NCBI GenBank assembly: GCA_903874975.1
Contig: CAIQUL010000011.1
Coordinates: 1-34,944, forward strand
Direction: 5' to 3'
Origin: an uncultured Chthoniobacter sp.
GTDB lineage: Bacteria; Verrucomicrobiota; Verrucomicrobiia; Chthoniobacterales; Chthoniobacteraceae
Length of the DNA stretch: 34,944 nt
Within the stretch, counting starts at the first letter, position 1, and each line of letters opens with the position of its first letter. A program made the translations under genes and the position numbers. This document shows positions 6,761 through 16,632 of this stretch, one piece after another. A model generated the notes under the pieces. The model was not told the origin of the DNA, searched no databases, and saw nothing but the letters and a program-made list of their open reading frames with translations.

Positions 6761-7468
6761 TTACGCGGCGGGAGCGGTCAGTTCGGCGAGCCGTTTTTGC
6801 AAAAGCACGGCCTCCCATTGTCCGCTGGCGTTGGGCTGGTCGAGGTAGCCGTAGTTCAGCACGGAGCCGGCTTGCGCGAGGAGCAGGCGCGAGATTTTCC
6901 CGAAGGTCCCCATGCCCATGACGCTGAGCGGGAGCGCCGGGCGGCGGGAGAAAAGGGCCAGGAGTTGCGCGAGTGCGGCCGGCGTGTCCGCGCGGGCGGC
7001 AAGCTTGCAGATGTCGGCCCCGGCGGCGCGGGCGCGGCGCATGGTCTGCCGCAGGCGCGCGGTGGTCGGCGGGGTTTTGAAATGATGCTCGGAGACGATC
7101 ACGCGCACCCTGGCGGCGCGGGCGTCGGCGATGGTCGAGGCGAGGGCGACACAGGAGCGCAACTCGATGTCGATCAGCGCGGCGAATGGCAGAAACTGCG
7201 CGAACAACTCGCGTCGGCGAGGAAAGCCGAGCCGGTGCAATCCGCCCTCGGCGGGATGGCGGACGGTGATGATGAGCGGGACCCGCAGCCGGGGCAGCGC
7301 GCGGAGCAGCGGGGCAGGTTCGAGGGCAAAGGAATCCACACGGATTTCGAGGAAGTCCACCTCGCCGGGCTGAATTCGCAGCGCGCGGCGCAGGGCGCCC
7401 GGCGAATGAACAGCGCCAACAACTTGCGGTCTGGCGCTCAAAATTCTGGTAGTCTTGGTGCCGCTCAT
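6761..7468 (-). CDS. aroD: Type I 3-dehydroquinate dehydratase
   Basis: The enzyme dehydrates 3-dehydroquinate to 3-dehydroshikimate in the shikimate pathway. The 235-residue protein has the class I signature: the strand FLEIRVDS with the substrate-binding EIR motif, the His128/His129 pair in SEHHF, and the Schiff-base Lys155 in DICKLAA. The closing motif ASGQW lies near residues 215-219. Length is typical for the family. The start codon (7466-7468) is 26 bp from the ATG of the divergent sugar transferase, and even less from that gene's alternative GTG. One of the two genes may therefore start later, or the promoters overlap coding sequence. Another shikimate gene, the DAHP synthase at 24597, is in the window but not linked. 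Confidence 0.87.
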   Translation of the reverse strand: MSGTKTTRILSARPQVVGAVHSPGALRRALRIQPGEVDFLEIRVDSFALEPAPLLRALPRLRVPLIITVRHPAEGGLHRLGFPRRRELFAQFLPFAALIDIELRSCVALASTIADARAARVRVIVSEHHFKTPPTTARLRQTMRRARAAGADICKLAARADTPAALAQLLALFSRRPALPLSVMGMGTFGKISRLLLAQAGSVLNYGYLDQPNASGQWEAVLLQKRLAELTAPAA

Positions 7469-7494
7469 ATTCTGTGCAGCCCGCAGACAAACCG

Positions 7495-8886
7495 ATGCTA
7501 GGTCGAAAACAAGAACTCAATCTCCAGGCGCTGCAGCTTGCCGATGGCATTCTGTTGGTGGCGGCCTTTTGGGTGGCGCACACGCTGCGCTTCTTTGGGC
7601 CGAACTGGTTCCTGTTCGATACGCCGATCGGGCCGTTCAAAGACTTCCAGTGGCTGCTTTTCGCGATCATGCCGTTTGGGCCGATCTGTCTGGAAATGCA
7701 GGGCTTTTACAGCAACCCGCTGCAAAAGGAGGGAGGCAAGTCGCTCGGGCAGATCGCGCGGGCGTTTTTCTGGCTCGGTCTGCTGATCGCGGCGGCGGCG
7801 TACTTTTTAAAACTGGATGTCCCCTCGCGGGCGGTCATGCCGATGTTTGCGGTGGTCTCCGTGCTCGCGCTGCTGGTCCGCGAGCGCATCTCGATCGTGC
7901 GCTATCGGGCGCGGGCGAAACGCGAGGATCTGCGGGAGCGGCTGATCCTCGTGGGCACGCCGGCGGATTTGCACCAGTTGCGGCACTCGTTCACGCCTGA
8001 ACAAGTGATCGAGACGGAGGTCGCGGCGGAGATCGACATCGAAACCCAGTCGGTCAACGAGCTGATTGAGGCGCTGCACAAGTATTCCGTCGGGCGCGTG
8101 ATTTTTGCGGGCGGACACAGCCATCTGAACCGGCTGCAGGAAGGCATCGCGGCGTGCGAGGTGGAAGGCGTGGAGGCCTGGCTCGCGGCGGACTTCATCC
8201 GCACGGCGATCGCCCGGCCGGATTTCGATGTTTTTGGCAACCGTCCGATGCTCGTTTTTCGCACGACGCCGGATGTGTCCTGGGCGCTGCGCTTTAAGAC
8301 GCTGATCGACCGCGTGGGTGCGCTGGTCGGGCTGGTGCTGCTGTCGTGGGGTTTCGTCATCGCCATCGTCGGCATCAAGCTGACCTCGCCGGGGCCGATC
8401 ATTTTCCGGCAGAAGCGCGCGGGCAAAAACGGGCAGCCGTTCACGATGTATAAATTCCGCTCCATGCACACCGACGCCGAAATGCGGCAGGCGGAACTCG
8501 TGGCTTTCAATCAAATGGAAGGACCGGTTTTCAAGATTGAGAACGACCCGCGGGTGACGCCGTTCGGGAGGTTCCTGCGCCGGACGAGCATCGACGAATT
8601 TCCCCAGCTCCTGAATGTGCTGAAGGGCGACATGAGCCTCGTCGGCCCGCGCCCGCTGCCGATCTACGAGGTCGAAAAGTTTGCGAACACCGCCCAGCGG
8701 CGGCGGCTCTCGATGAAGCCGGGGCTGACCTGCCTGTGGCAAATCAGCGGGCGCAGCGCGATCAAGAATTTCGACGAGTGGGTGAAGCTCGACCTGCGCT
8801 ACATCGACCAGTGGTCGCTCTGGCTGGATGCCGAGATCATCCTTAAGACCTTCCCTGTGGTTTTTCTGGGATCGGGCGCGCGTTGA
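7495..8886 (+). CDS. Exopolysaccharide polyprenyl-phosphate sugar-1-phosphate transferase
   Basis: The 463-residue membrane enzyme should transfer a sugar phosphate from a UDP-sugar to undecaprenyl phosphate, the first step in making a surface polysaccharide repeat unit. About four hydrophobic segments (residues ~15-130) are followed by a Rossmann-like region (~130-270), another membrane segment (~280-302) and the bacterial sugar-transferase domain (~303-455). The last domain shows [29 protein letters not shown] and [14 protein letters not shown] 7495 is chosen; a GTG at 7474 in frame would add seven residues but comes within 5 bp of the divergent aroD start. The next three genes make nucleotide sugars, which supports the role. 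The sugar specificity is not visible from sequence. Confidence 0.88.
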   Translation: MLGRKQELNLQALQLADGILLVAAFWVAHTLRFFGPNWFLFDTPIGPFKDFQWLLFAIMPFGPICLEMQGFYSNPLQKEGGKSLGQIARAFFWLGLLIAAAAYFLKLDVPSRAVMPMFAVVSVLALLVRERISIVRYRARAKREDLRERLILVGTPADLHQLRHSFTPEQVIETEVAAEIDIETQSVNELIEALHKYSVGRVIFAGGHSHLNRLQEGIAACEVEGVEAWLAADFIRTAIARPDFDVFGNRPMLVFRTTPDVSWALRFKTLIDRVGALVGLVLLSWGFVIAIVGIKLTSPGPIIFRQKRAGKNGQPFTMYKFRSMHTDAEMRQAELVAFNQMEGPVFKIENDPRVTPFGRFLRRTSIDEFPQLLNVLKGDMSLVGPRPLPIYEVEKFANTAQRRRLSMKPGLTCLWQISGRSAIKNFDEWVKLDLRYIDQWSLWLDAEIILKTFPVVFLGSGAR

Positions 8887-8911
8887 GCTTCTTGTCGCCT
8901 TCTTTTTTTGC

Positions 8912-9763
8912 ATGGAAATCCGTAAAGCTCTCATCACTGCCGCTGGAAAAAGTCAGCGCACCCTGCCGCTCCAATCGCTGGTTGATCGCGACGGTGTCAC
9001 GAAAACGGCGCTCGCGATCATCATCGAGGAGGTGCTCGGCGCGGGCATCGAAAACATCGGTGTGGTCATCAGCCCCGGCGACGAAACTGCGTATCGCATC
9101 GCCGCGGGCTTGCATGCGGGGCGGCTGACTTTCATTCCGCAAACCGCGCCGCTCGGCTACGGGCACGCCATTCACAGCGCGGCGGCCTTTTGCGGCGACG
9201 ATCCGTTTTTGCTGCTTGTGGGCGATCATCTCTATCTCAGCGCGGCGGCCAAAGGCTGTGCGCAGCAGCTCGTGGAACTGGCGCAGGCGGAAAAGTGCAG
9301 CGTCTCGGCGGTGGAATCGACGCACGAAAGCCAGCTCCCGTATTACGGCGCGGTCGGCGGCACGCTGGTCGATGCGGCGCGGCGGCTTTACCAGATCGAC
9401 ACCGTGCTCGAGAAGCCGACGCCGACTGAGGCCGAGCAGAAGATCGACGTACCGGGCCTGCGCGCGGGCTACTACCTGTGCTTCTTCGGCATGCACGTGC
9501 TCACGCCTGCGGTGCAGCGGTTGTTGGGCGCGGCTTTCGCCAAAGCGGAGGGTCGCGAGAACAGCGTGAACTTCCGCGCGGTGCTCGCCGAACTCGCAGC
9601 GCAGGAACGCTACCTCGCCGCGGAATTGGACGGGCGGCGCTATGACTTCGGTGTGCGCTACGGGCTGCTCACTGCGCAACTCGCGCTCGCGCTCAATGGC
9701 ACGGATCGCGATGAAGTGCTCCGCGGCATTGTGGAGCTGATGGCGGCGAAGATCGCGAAATAG
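8912..9763 (+). CDS. GalU-like sugar-1-phosphate nucleotidyltransferase
   Basis: The 283-residue protein begins [19 protein letters not shown], a nucleotidyltransferase start in which the usual GLGTR signature is changed to GKSQR while the following TLP is kept. Other family features are [12 protein letters not shown] (like the GLGHAV motif), the metal-site strand [10 protein letters not shown], the VLEKPTP segment and a C-terminal [12 protein letters not shown]. The nearest known activity is UTP-glucose-1-phosphate uridylyltransferase, but the changed signature makes the nucleotide and sugar uncertain. The start at 8912 is where homology begins. It lies 25 bp after the sugar transferase and 6 bp before the large kinase-pyrophosphorylase, suggesting an operon. 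Confidence 0.82.
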   Translation: MEIRKALITAAGKSQRTLPLQSLVDRDGVTKTALAIIIEEVLGAGIENIGVVISPGDETAYRIAAGLHAGRLTFIPQTAPLGYGHAIHSAAAFCGDDPFLLLVGDHLYLSAAAKGCAQQLVELAQAEKCSVSAVESTHESQLPYYGAVGGTLVDAARRLYQIDTVLEKPTPTEAEQKIDVPGLRAGYYLCFFGMHVLTPAVQRLLGAAFAKAEGRENSVNFRAVLAELAAQERYLAAELDGRRYDFGVRYGLLTAQLALALNGTDRDEVLRGIVELMAAKIAK

Positions 9764-9769
9764 CCGCGC

Positions 9770-12700
9770 ATGTCCCTCGGCCTGCTCGACCTCATCACCT
9801 CGCCGGATCCCGCGCTGCGCGACCGTTCGCTCGACGATGCCTGCGCGCCGGCCTCGGCGGAGGAGCTGCTCGCGGAGTGCGATGCGCTCGATGCGTTCCG
9901 CCGCACTTCGCCCAATCTCTACGAGCGCGTGCGCGCGCTGTTTTTCCTCTACGCGATTCATCGCTTTCATCTGCCGGCGCGCTTGCCGCGTGGCGCGGAC
10001 GCCCCGTCCGCCGATGTCCGCCGGACGCCCTCGTCCGGCGAGCGTGAGGAAAGCGTCGCCGGACGCGGCGTCCGGCAGACGGACGCGGACGGGGGCGTCC
10101 GCGCCACGCAGATTCCGTTTCACGGCTACGAGCATTTGCTGGCGCGCCGGTTCGAGGAGGCGATCGAGGTTTTCTGCCAAAAGCAAAAGTCCGATGGACC
10201 GAGCGACGCGCTCAGCTCGGCGCTCGCCGCGGCGTTTCACCGTCTGGCCTTCCAGACGCTTGCGGATCAGGTCCGGCGCAGCGTCCGCACGGTGCGCGGG
10301 AACCAGTGGATGTTTCGCATGGGCCACCCGAACGACCAGCCGTTGCGGCTGCGGCCCGAGTTGCTGCGCGCGGACGCGGAGGGGCTGTATCCGATCCTGC
10401 GCGAGCGCACGCCGGTGCGGATGGATCTCACGCACTCGGCGTGGAGCGACATCTTTTTTCTCGGCATGGATTTCCCCGCCGGCGCGCGCGTGCTGAACAT
10501 CTCCGTCGATCTCGGCGTCCACGGACGCGACGCCGAGCCGCAGCCGCCGGTGAGCGCGTGGCTGCGGGTGATCGATCAGCCGGTGCTGCGGCTCGTGTCC
10601 GTCGATCTCGGGGCGAGCGCGGAGATTTCCTCGCTCGGGGAAGTGTTCGATTTTGCGAAGGATTACCTCGGGCTGTTGAAAGCGGCGGTCATCGCCAGCG
10701 GGCTGGTGCCGCCGGGCATCGAGGGCTCGGGGCAAAGTCTCGGCGATCTGCTCGCGCAGATGCTCGGGCCGGGCCGCGGGCTGGAACTGGTGTCGAGCGT
10801 GAACGACATCCCGAAAGGCTCGCGCCTCGCGGTTTCCACAAACCTGCTCGCGGCGCTCATCGGCGTGCTCATGCGCGCGACCGGCCAGGCGGAGTCGCTG
10901 ACCGGGCCGCTGAGCGAGGCCGAGCGGCGGCTGGTGCTCGCGCGCGCGCTGCTCGGCGAATGGATCGGCGGGAGCGGCGGCGGCTGGCAGGATTCGGGCG
11001 GCGTGTGGCCGGGGATCAAACTCATCGAAGGCGTGGCCGCGCAGCCGGGTGATCCCGAGCACGGCGTTTCGCGAGGGCGGCTGATGCCGCGGCATCACGT
11101 TTTCACGCGGGAGGAAATCCCCGACTCCGCGCGGCAGGCGTTGCAGGATTCGCTCGTCGTGGTCCACGGCGGGATGGCGCAAAACGTGGGGCCGATTTTG
11201 GAAATGGTGACGGAGAAATATCTGCTGCGCTCCGCCGTGGAATGGCACGGACGGCAGGAGGCGCTCGGCTTTCTCGATGAAATCCTCGACGCGCTGCGGG
11301 TCGGCGACATCGCCCGTGTGGGTGCGGCGACGACGCGCAATTTCGACGGGCCGATCCAGACGATCATCCCGTGGGCCTCGACGTACTACACCGAGCGGCT
11401 GATCGAGCAGGTGCGCGCAGAGTTCGGTGCAGATTTTCTAGGGTTCTGGATGCTCGGCGGGATGAGCGGCGGGGGCATGGGCTTCATGTTTGCGCCTGCG
11501 CGGAAAGCGGAGGCACAGCAGCGGCTCGGCGAGATCATGCGCGCGACAAAGCAGGAACTCGCGGCCTCGCTGCCGTTCGCGATGGAGCCGGTGGTCTATG
11601 ATTTCCGCATCAATGAAAACGGAACTTTTGCGGACCTCCTGCCCGGTCGCACCGCGCTGATGCCGAAAGGTTACTACCTCCTCCGCGCGCCCGCGCTGTT
11701 GCGGCGCGATCCGAAGTCGCTCCCCGCGCTGGATCGCGCGGAGCTGGACAAATTCGCCGCCGCCTGCCGCACGCAACCCGAGCTGCGCGGCGTGGTGCAG
11801 GAGCTGTTCGACGCCCTGCTCCCGCGGGGTCGCGAGGACCGCGCCGGCGCGCAATCGCTCGAAGATCTGCTCGCCGAAAACGGTTTCGATCCCGAGGCGC
11901 ACGCGCAAATCCGCGGCGACCTCCGCGCGGGTCGCATCGGCCTCGCGCAGAATCGGCTGCCGGCGAATACCGTCATCGAGGACGTGCGGGCGGAGGACGT
12001 CACCGACGCGCGCGCCAACGCCACGCGCCGCGCCCCGCCGCGGGGCGCGGCACCGGCGCACGCGCGCGGGCTGGACGCCTTGCGCGCGGGTGAGGCGGCG
12101 GTGGTGACGCTCGCGGCGGGCGCGGCGAGCCGGTGGACGCAGGGCGCGGGCGTGGTGAAGTCGCTGCATCCGTTTTGCAAACTCGGCGGGCGGCATCGCA
12201 CCTTTCTGGAGACGCATCTCGCGAAGTCGCGCCACATTTCCCAGCTCGCGGGAACGGCGGTGCCGCACATTTTCACCACGAGCTATCTCACCCACGGGCC
12301 GATCGCGGCGATTCTCGAGGCGCGGAAAAACTACGGCTACGCAGGGCCGCTGGTGCTTTCGCGCGGGAAGAGCGTGGGCCTGCGCCTCGTGCCGACGGCG
12401 CGCGATTTGCGCTTCGCGTGGGAGGAGATGCCGCAGCAGGTGCTCGATGAGCAGCAGCAGAAAGTCCGCGAATCTCTGCGTGCCGCGCTGCTCCGCTGGG
12501 CGCAGGGCGCGGGCGAGGCCACGGACTACCGCGACAACCTGCCGCTGCAATGCCTGCACCCGGTCGGTCACTTCTACGAGATCCCGAATTTGCTCCGCAA
12601 CGGCACGCTCGCCGCGCTGCTCCGGGAGCGTCCGCAGCTCCGCACGCTGCTGCTGCACAACATCGACACCGTCGGCGCGAACCTCGATCCCGCCTTGCTC

Positions 12701-13216
12701 GGCCAGCATCTGGAAAGCGGCGCGACGCTGAGTTTCGAGGTCATCACGCGCCGGCTCGAAGATCGCGGCGGCGGGCTGGCACGCGTGGACGGGCGGGTGC
12801 GGCTGGTGGAGGGGCTCGCGGTACCGCGGGAGGAGGCGGAATTCGGCCTGACCTATTACAATACGATGACCACGTGGATCGACATCGACGGCTTGCTCTC
12901 GGCTTTCGGCCTCACGCGGGGCGAACTCGACGACGAACCGCGCGTGAGCGCCGCCATCCGCGCGCTGGCGGCGAAAGTGCCGACCTACATCACGCTCAAA
13001 GACGTGAAAAAGCGCTGGGGTCACGGGCAGGAGGACGTTTTTCCGGTCGCGCAATTTGAGAAGCTGTGGAGCGATCTCACCGCGCTGCCGGAGATCGCCA
13101 GCCGCTTCGTGGTTGTGCCGCGGCTGCGCGGGCAGCAACTCAAGGAACAGGCGCAGCTCGACGGCTGGCTGCGCGACGGCTCGGCGGCCTCCGTCGAGGA
13201 GCTGTGCGCCTGGTAG
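9770..13216 (+). CDS. Large fusion: fucokinase-like GHMP kinase plus UDPGP-family pyrophosphorylase
   Basis: The 1148-residue protein has two recognisable halves. Residues ~215-590 resemble the kinase half of fucokinase/FKP proteins: [11 protein letters not shown] (ending Asp227) stands for the usual [19 protein letters not shown] (~348-358) for GSGLGTSS, GGGWQD (Trp406) is kept, and [10 protein letters not shown] (~563) replaces GAGGGG. From ~780 a UDP-glucose-pyrophosphorylase-like domain follows, with [30 protein letters not shown] and [12 protein letters not shown]. Such a protein could phosphorylate a free sugar at C1 and then form the UDP-sugar. In FKP of Bacteroides the order is the reverse (pyrophosphorylase first). 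The degenerate kinase motifs leave its activity uncertain. Residues ~73-113 come from an inserted palindrome. It is followed by UDP-glucuronate decarboxylase, so UDP-glucose or UDP-glucuronate are candidate products. Confidence 0.78.
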   Translation: MSLGLLDLITSPDPALRDRSLDDACAPASAEELLAECDALDAFRRTSPNLYERVRALFFLYAIHRFHLPARLPRGADAPSADVRRTPSSGEREESVAGRGVRQTDADGGVRATQIPFHGYEHLLARRFEEAIEVFCQKQKSDGPSDALSSALAAAFHRLAFQTLADQVRRSVRTVRGNQWMFRMGHPNDQPLRLRPELLRADAEGLYPILRERTPVRMDLTHSAWSDIFFLGMDFPAGARVLNISVDLGVHGRDAEPQPPVSAWLRVIDQPVLRLVSVDLGASAEISSLGEVFDFAKDYLGLLKAAVIASGLVPPGIEGSGQSLGDLLAQMLGPGRGLELVSSVNDIPKGSRLAVSTNLLAALIGVLMRATGQAESLTGPLSEAERRLVLARALLGEWIGGSGGGWQDSGGVWPGIKLIEGVAAQPGDPEHGVSRGRLMPRHHVFTREEIPDSARQALQDSLVVVHGGMAQNVGPILEMVTEKYLLRSAVEWHGRQEALGFLDEILDALRVGDIARVGAATTRNFDGPIQTIIPWASTYYTERLIEQVRAEFGADFLGFWMLGGMSGGGMGFMFAPARKAEAQQRLGEIMRATKQELAASLPFAMEPVVYDFRINENGTFADLLPGRTALMPKGYYLLRAPALLRRDPKSLPALDRAELDKFAAACRTQPELRGVVQELFDALLPRGREDRAGAQSLEDLLAENGFDPEAHAQIRGDLRAGRIGLAQNRLPANTVIEDVRAEDVTDARANATRRAPPRGAAPAHARGLDALRAGEAAVVTLAAGAASRWTQGAGVVKSLHPFCKLGGRHRTFLETHLAKSRHISQLAGTAVPHIFTTSYLTHGPIAAILEARKNYGYAGPLVLSRGKSVGLRLVPTARDLRFAWEEMPQQVLDEQQQKVRESLRAALLRWAQGAGEATDYRDNLPLQCLHPVGHFYEIPNLLRNGTLAALLRERPQLRTLLLHNIDTVGANLDPALLGQHLESGATLSFEVITRRLEDRGGGLARVDGRVRLVEGLAVPREEAEFGLTYYNTMTTWIDIDGLLSAFGLTRGELDDEPRVSAAIRALAAKVPTYITLKDVKKRWGHGQEDVFPVAQFEKLWSDLTALPEIASRFVVVPRLRGQQLKEQAQLDGWLRDGSAASVEELCAW
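9988..10109. repeat. 122-bp palindromic repeat inserted in frame in the kinase-pyrophosphorylase gene
   Basis: The outer arms 9988-10011 and 10085-10109 are identical in inverted orientation except for one extra base. A second, nested pair of inverted segments (about 10015-10040 and 10055-10079) makes almost the whole 122 bp self-complementary. It is read through in the host gene and encodes a low-complexity linker of about 40 residues (beginning RGADAP, ending GGVRAT) between two helical parts near the N-terminus. It has no ORF of its own. The size and symmetry suggest a MITE- or REP-like element. It shares no obvious sequence with the heptamer repeats elsewhere in the window. Confidence 0.82.
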
Positions 13217-13282
13217 CAGGCGGCGGATATTTTCCAAACGATCGGACTTTTCACGGCGCGCCGTCTCGGTCACGTTCGCCCG

Positions 13283-14239
13283 ATGTTCATACGTTCGTCC
13301 GCTTCACCGATCTCCGTCGTGACCGGCGGCGCCGGCTTCCTCGGCTCGCATCTCACCGACCGTCTGCTGGCGGAAGGCCACCGCGTTGTCGCCATCGACA
13401 ACTTTCTCACCGGCTCGACGGCGAACATCGCGCACCTCGCCGGCAATGAAAATTACCGCCTCATCCGGCACGATGTTTCGAACTTCATCTTCCTGCCGGA
13501 CGACGTGGATTTCATCTTTCACTTCGCTTCGCCCGCGTCGCCGATCGACTACCTCGAGCATCCGATCCCGACGTTGAAAGTCGGCTCGCTCGGCACGCAC
13601 AACGCGCTCGGTTTGGCGAAGGACAAGAAGGCGGCGTTCCTGCTCGCGAGCACCAGCGAGTGCTACGGCGACCCGCTCGTGCATCCGCAGCGCGAGGACT
13701 ACTGGGGCAACGTGAACCCCATCGGGCCGCGCGGCGTTTACGACGAGGCGAAGCGTTTCGCCGAGGCGATCACGATGGCCTACCACCGCTACCACCACGT
13801 GAACACGCACATCGTCCGCATCTTCAACACCTACGGCCCGCGGATGCGCCTGCGCGACGGGCGTGTGGTGCCGGCGTTCATCGGCCAGGCGCTGGCCGGC
13901 GAGCCGCTGACTATCTTTGGCGACGGCTCGCAGACGCGTTCGTTTTGCTACTGCACGGACCTGATCGACGGAATCTTCCGGCTCTCGCAATCCGCTTTTC
14001 ACGAGCCGGTGAACATCGGCAACCCGCGCGAAATGACGATCCGGCAGTTTGCCGAGGAGATCATCCGCCTCACCGGCACGACCTCGAAAATCGAGTTTCG
14101 CCCGCTGCCCGAGGACGACCCGAAAGTGCGACAGCCGGACATCGCGCGGGCGAAAAGCGTGCTCGGCTGGGAGCCGCGCGTGGAGTTTGATGAAGGAATC
14201 AGGAAAACCATTGAATACTTCGGCACCCGCATGAAATAA
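13283..14239 (+). CDS. uxs: UDP-glucuronate decarboxylase (UDP-xylose synthase), SDR family
   Basis: The enzyme converts UDP-glucuronate to UDP-xylose with bound NAD. The 318-residue protein is an extended short-chain dehydrogenase. The NAD-binding motif [10 protein letters not shown] is near residues 13-22. [15 protein letters not shown] and [16 protein letters not shown] are close to diagnostic for the UXS group. STSECYGDP (usually STSEVYGDP), [19 protein letters not shown] with catalytic Tyr153 and Lys157, and the C-terminal [10 protein letters not shown] complete the pattern. Length is as expected for a soluble bacterial UXS. It lies 66 bp after the kinase-pyrophosphorylase fusion in the same direction and completes a set of nucleotide-sugar genes for polysaccharide synthesis. 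No UDP-glucose dehydrogenase is in the window, so that step must be encoded elsewhere. Confidence 0.9.
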   Translation: MFIRSSASPISVVTGGAGFLGSHLTDRLLAEGHRVVAIDNFLTGSTANIAHLAGNENYRLIRHDVSNFIFLPDDVDFIFHFASPASPIDYLEHPIPTLKVGSLGTHNALGLAKDKKAAFLLASTSECYGDPLVHPQREDYWGNVNPIGPRGVYDEAKRFAEAITMAYHRYHHVNTHIVRIFNTYGPRMRLRDGRVVPAFIGQALAGEPLTIFGDGSQTRSFCYCTDLIDGIFRLSQSAFHEPVNIGNPREMTIRQFAEEIIRLTGTTSKIEFRPLPEDDPKVRQPDIARAKSVLGWEPRVEFDEGIRKTIEYFGTRMK

Positions 14240-14342
14240 GGGCGCGTCCAGTGGAGGTGTTTTTTCTTCCCATCCGCTGGCAAATCGACAACAACCCCAG
14301 CGCCTTTTCCGCACTAACGAAAAACCCCGACGACAACCTCCC

Positions 14343-14894
14343 ATGAAAATCTTCTTAATTACGGCCGGCGCGCTTCTGGCGCTTGCGCTGCACGCCTCCG
14401 CCCAGGCCCCGACCGGTGCGATCAAGCTGGGCAAAGTGCAACCCGCAGTCGTCAAGACGCCGGAGTTTTCGGTGAAGTCGGGCGTTGAAAAGCGCTCCAA
14501 GCCCGGCGACTGGCTGGAGATTGAGGTCGAGTTTGACACCAAGGGTGCCGAAATCGAAGAGCTGACGCTGGAATACACGGTGCAGTTCGAGAACAAGCTG
14601 CTCGAGGGACAGGTCACGCATGTGAACATTCCTGTGGGGCGGGAGCACTATTCGGTGATGTATGTGGCGCCGCGCTCGCTGGAGAAACTCACCGGCGGAA
14701 AGACGCTCACCCACGGGAGCATTCAGAACGCGTGGATTATCGCCAAGATCAAGGGACAGATCGTTGATCAGGCGGCGTTTCGTAAGGAGCCGATTCCGAA
14801 TTTGCAGAAGACTCCGGGGATGTTGCTGAACAAGCCCGAGACCCCGTTCGCACCGCTTTACTTCGACCGCTACGAAGCGACGAAGTCCAAGTAA
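14343..14894 (+). CDS. Exported protein, Amuc_1102-like, first gene of the pilus/secretin block
   Basis: The 183-residue protein has a signal peptide (MKIFLITAGALLALALHASA, cleavage probably after residue ~20) and a mature beta-rich domain with no enzymatic motif. The phrases GDWLEIEVEFDTKG and VTHVNIPVGREHYSVMYVAPRSL suggest an immunoglobulin-like or similar beta sandwich. Position and size match Amuc_1102 of Akkermansia, which opens the same five-gene series there; this assignment rests on gene order and architecture. The product should be periplasmic or surface-linked. The following PilM-like gene starts 19 bp downstream. The 103 bp before the start probably hold the operon promoter, but no convincing hexamers are seen, and there is no Shine-Dalgarno sequence. 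Confidence 0.78.
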   Translation: MKIFLITAGALLALALHASAQAPTGAIKLGKVQPAVVKTPEFSVKSGVEKRSKPGDWLEIEVEFDTKGAEIEELTLEYTVQFENKLLEGQVTHVNIPVGREHYSVMYVAPRSLEKLTGGKTLTHGSIQNAWIIAKIKGQIVDQAAFRKEPIPNLQKTPGMLLNKPETPFAPLYFDRYEATKSK

Positions 14895-14913
14895 GCGCCG
14901 CTCCAGAGCTTTC

Positions 14914-16632
14914 ATGGCGGCGTCCAACCACATTCTCAGCCTCAGCCTCGGCAACCAGACGGTTGCAATGGCCGAGTTCAAGACCGACACCGGCGGCGGA
15001 CTCGTGCTTTCCTCCTACCAGACCCGCGAGTTGCTGGCCGATCCCGCCGCCGATGCCACGCGCCTCGCGCAAACCAAGCTCGCGCTCGGGGAGATGGCGC
15101 AGGTGACCAAGCAGAAAGGGGCGGCGGTCCATTACGCCATTTCCGCGCAATCGGTCTTCACGCGCTTCGTCAAGCTGCCCTCGGTCGGCGAGGAGCAGGT
15201 GGACCAGATCGTGAGCTTCGAGGCGCAGCAAAATGTGCCGTATCCCATCGACGAGGTAGTCTGGGACTACGCGCTCGTGGATAGCGGACAGGCCAAGGAG
15301 GTCGAGGTGGTCATCGTGGCGATCAAATCCGATCTACTCGACGGCATTAACGAGTCCGTGGAAGAGGCCCAGTTCAAGACGGCCATCGTCGATGTGGCCC
15401 CGATGGCGATCTACAACGCCTTTCGCTACAACTACAGCGACGTGGATGGGTGCTCGCTGATCATCGACATCGGCGCCCGCTCGACGAATCTCATTTTCAT
15501 CGAGCCGCACAAGGTTTTCAGCCGCAGCATCCCCAACGCCGGCAGCACCATCACCCAGGCCATCGCCAAGGACTTCAACGAGCCATTCGGGGCGGCGGAG
15601 GAGCGGAAAAAGCGCGACGGTTTCGTGAGCCTCGGCGGATCCTACGCCGAACCGGAAGACCCGGATGTCGCCCGCGTTTCCAAGATGATCCGCAACTCCA
15701 TGACCCGCCTGCACGCGGAAATCGCGCGATCCATCAGCTTCTATCGCTCCCAGCAGGGGGGATCCGCGCCGCAGCGCGTCTTCCTCAGCGGCGGCAGCGC
15801 CGGGCTGCCGTACCTACGGGAGTTCTTTCACGAGAAATTTCAGCTTCCGGTCGAGTTCTTCAATCCGCTGCGCAATGTCGCAGTCGGCAATGACCTGAAC
15901 ATCGAGGAAATCGGCCGGAGCGCCCATCGGATGGGTGAACTCGTGGGCCTCGCGCTGCGCGGGTCGAGCAATTGTCCCATGGAGCTGAATCTGCGTCCGC
16001 GCAGCGTGGTGCAGCGCCAGGAACTCGCGCGGCGCCGTCCTTTTATCCTGCTCGCGGGAGTCTGCACGCTGCTCGCCCTCGCCGCGTGGTGGCTGTATCT
16101 CGATCGCGTGGCCGTCATCACCGCGGAAGTGGCCGGCAAGATCGCGCCGAAGGTGGCCGCCCTGAAAGGTCTCGACACGAAGATGAAGGTGGCGAAAGAC
16201 GAAATCGCGGCCCAGCAGGCCACCGTGGCGCCGTTGGTCCGAGCCGTCGAGGAGCGGGGCTACTGGTTGAAAATCATCGAGGACATCAATCTCCGGCTGC
16301 CCAAGGAACTGGTGTGGATCACCTCCTTCGAGGCCAAGGTCCAAGCTCCTTTGGACGAGGGTGCGGAGCCGGCACCGGGGCCCAAAGGACAGGCTGCTCC
16401 CAAGCTGGAAACGGTCCTACTTTTGAAAGGCCTCTACCTGACCAACAAGCGGGCGAACCAGGCATCCGTCGCGGATGAGTTCAAGGACAAGCTCCTCGAG
16501 TCGCCGCACTACACCTTGGATCAGCAGCCGCCGCGGTATAAACGGAGCGTGCCCAACGACGCCGAACTGGCTTTCGATTTCGAGTTTCCGCTCATTTTGA
16601 AAAACCCGATCAAACTTCCCGACCGCAAATGA
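14914..16632 (+). CDS. pilM: PilM-like actin-fold ATPase fused to a PilN-like membrane segment
   Basis: The 572-residue protein combines two pilus inner-membrane platform parts. Residues ~1-350 are PilM/FtsA-like, with the phosphate-binding segment LIIDIGARSTNLIFIE, a helix region RVSKMIRNSMTRLHAEIARSI, and VFLSGGSAGLPYL near the end. A loop with PMELNLRPRS resembles the INLLP motif at the start of PilN. Then come a basic stretch, one transmembrane helix (~372-392) and a PilO/PilN-like helical and ferredoxin-like periplasmic part (to 572). In type IV pili PilM binds the cytoplasmic tail of PilN, so a fusion is consistent with that contact. The arrangement agrees with Amuc_1101. The stop codon overlaps the next start (ATGA), implying coupled translation. 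No pilus motor ATPase or pilin is in the window. Confidence 0.88.
   Translation: MAASNHILSLSLGNQTVAMAEFKTDTGGGLVLSSYQTRELLADPAADATRLAQTKLALGEMAQVTKQKGAAVHYAISAQSVFTRFVKLPSVGEEQVDQIVSFEAQQNVPYPIDEVVWDYALVDSGQAKEVEVVIVAIKSDLLDGINESVEEAQFKTAIVDVAPMAIYNAFRYNYSDVDGCSLIIDIGARSTNLIFIEPHKVFSRSIPNAGSTITQAIAKDFNEPFGAAEERKKRDGFVSLGGSYAEPEDPDVARVSKMIRNSMTRLHAEIARSISFYRSQQGGSAPQRVFLSGGSAGLPYLREFFHEKFQLPVEFFNPLRNVAVGNDLNIEEIGRSAHRMGELVGLALRGSSNCPMELNLRPRSVVQRQELARRRPFILLAGVCTLLALAAWWLYLDRVAVITAEVAGKIAPKVAALKGLDTKMKVAKDEIAAQQATVAPLVRAVEERGYWLKIIEDINLRLPKELVWITSFEAKVQAPLDEGAEPAPGPKGQAAPKLETVLLLKGLYLTNKRANQASVADEFKDKLLESPHYTLDQQPPRYKRSVPNDAELAFDFEFPLILKNPIKLPDRK

Noticed and set aside
8895-8912. T-rich run after the sugar transferase as an intrinsic terminator
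   Set aside because: No hairpin precedes it, and the next gene starts at once in the same direction.
8843-11248. An 801-codon open frame on the minus strand
   Set aside because: It lies antisense to the GalU-like and kinase-pyrophosphorylase genes. Its product is Arg-, His- and Ala-rich without domains, as expected from GC-rich codon structure on the opposite strand.
11438-13273. A 611-codon open frame on the minus strand
   Set aside because: Antisense to the pyrophosphorylase half of the fusion gene, with shadow-like composition and no recognisable motif.
14240-14342. Promoter hexamers before the pilus-like block
   Set aside because: TAACGA at 14315-14320 has no partner at the right distance; I could not support a specific call.
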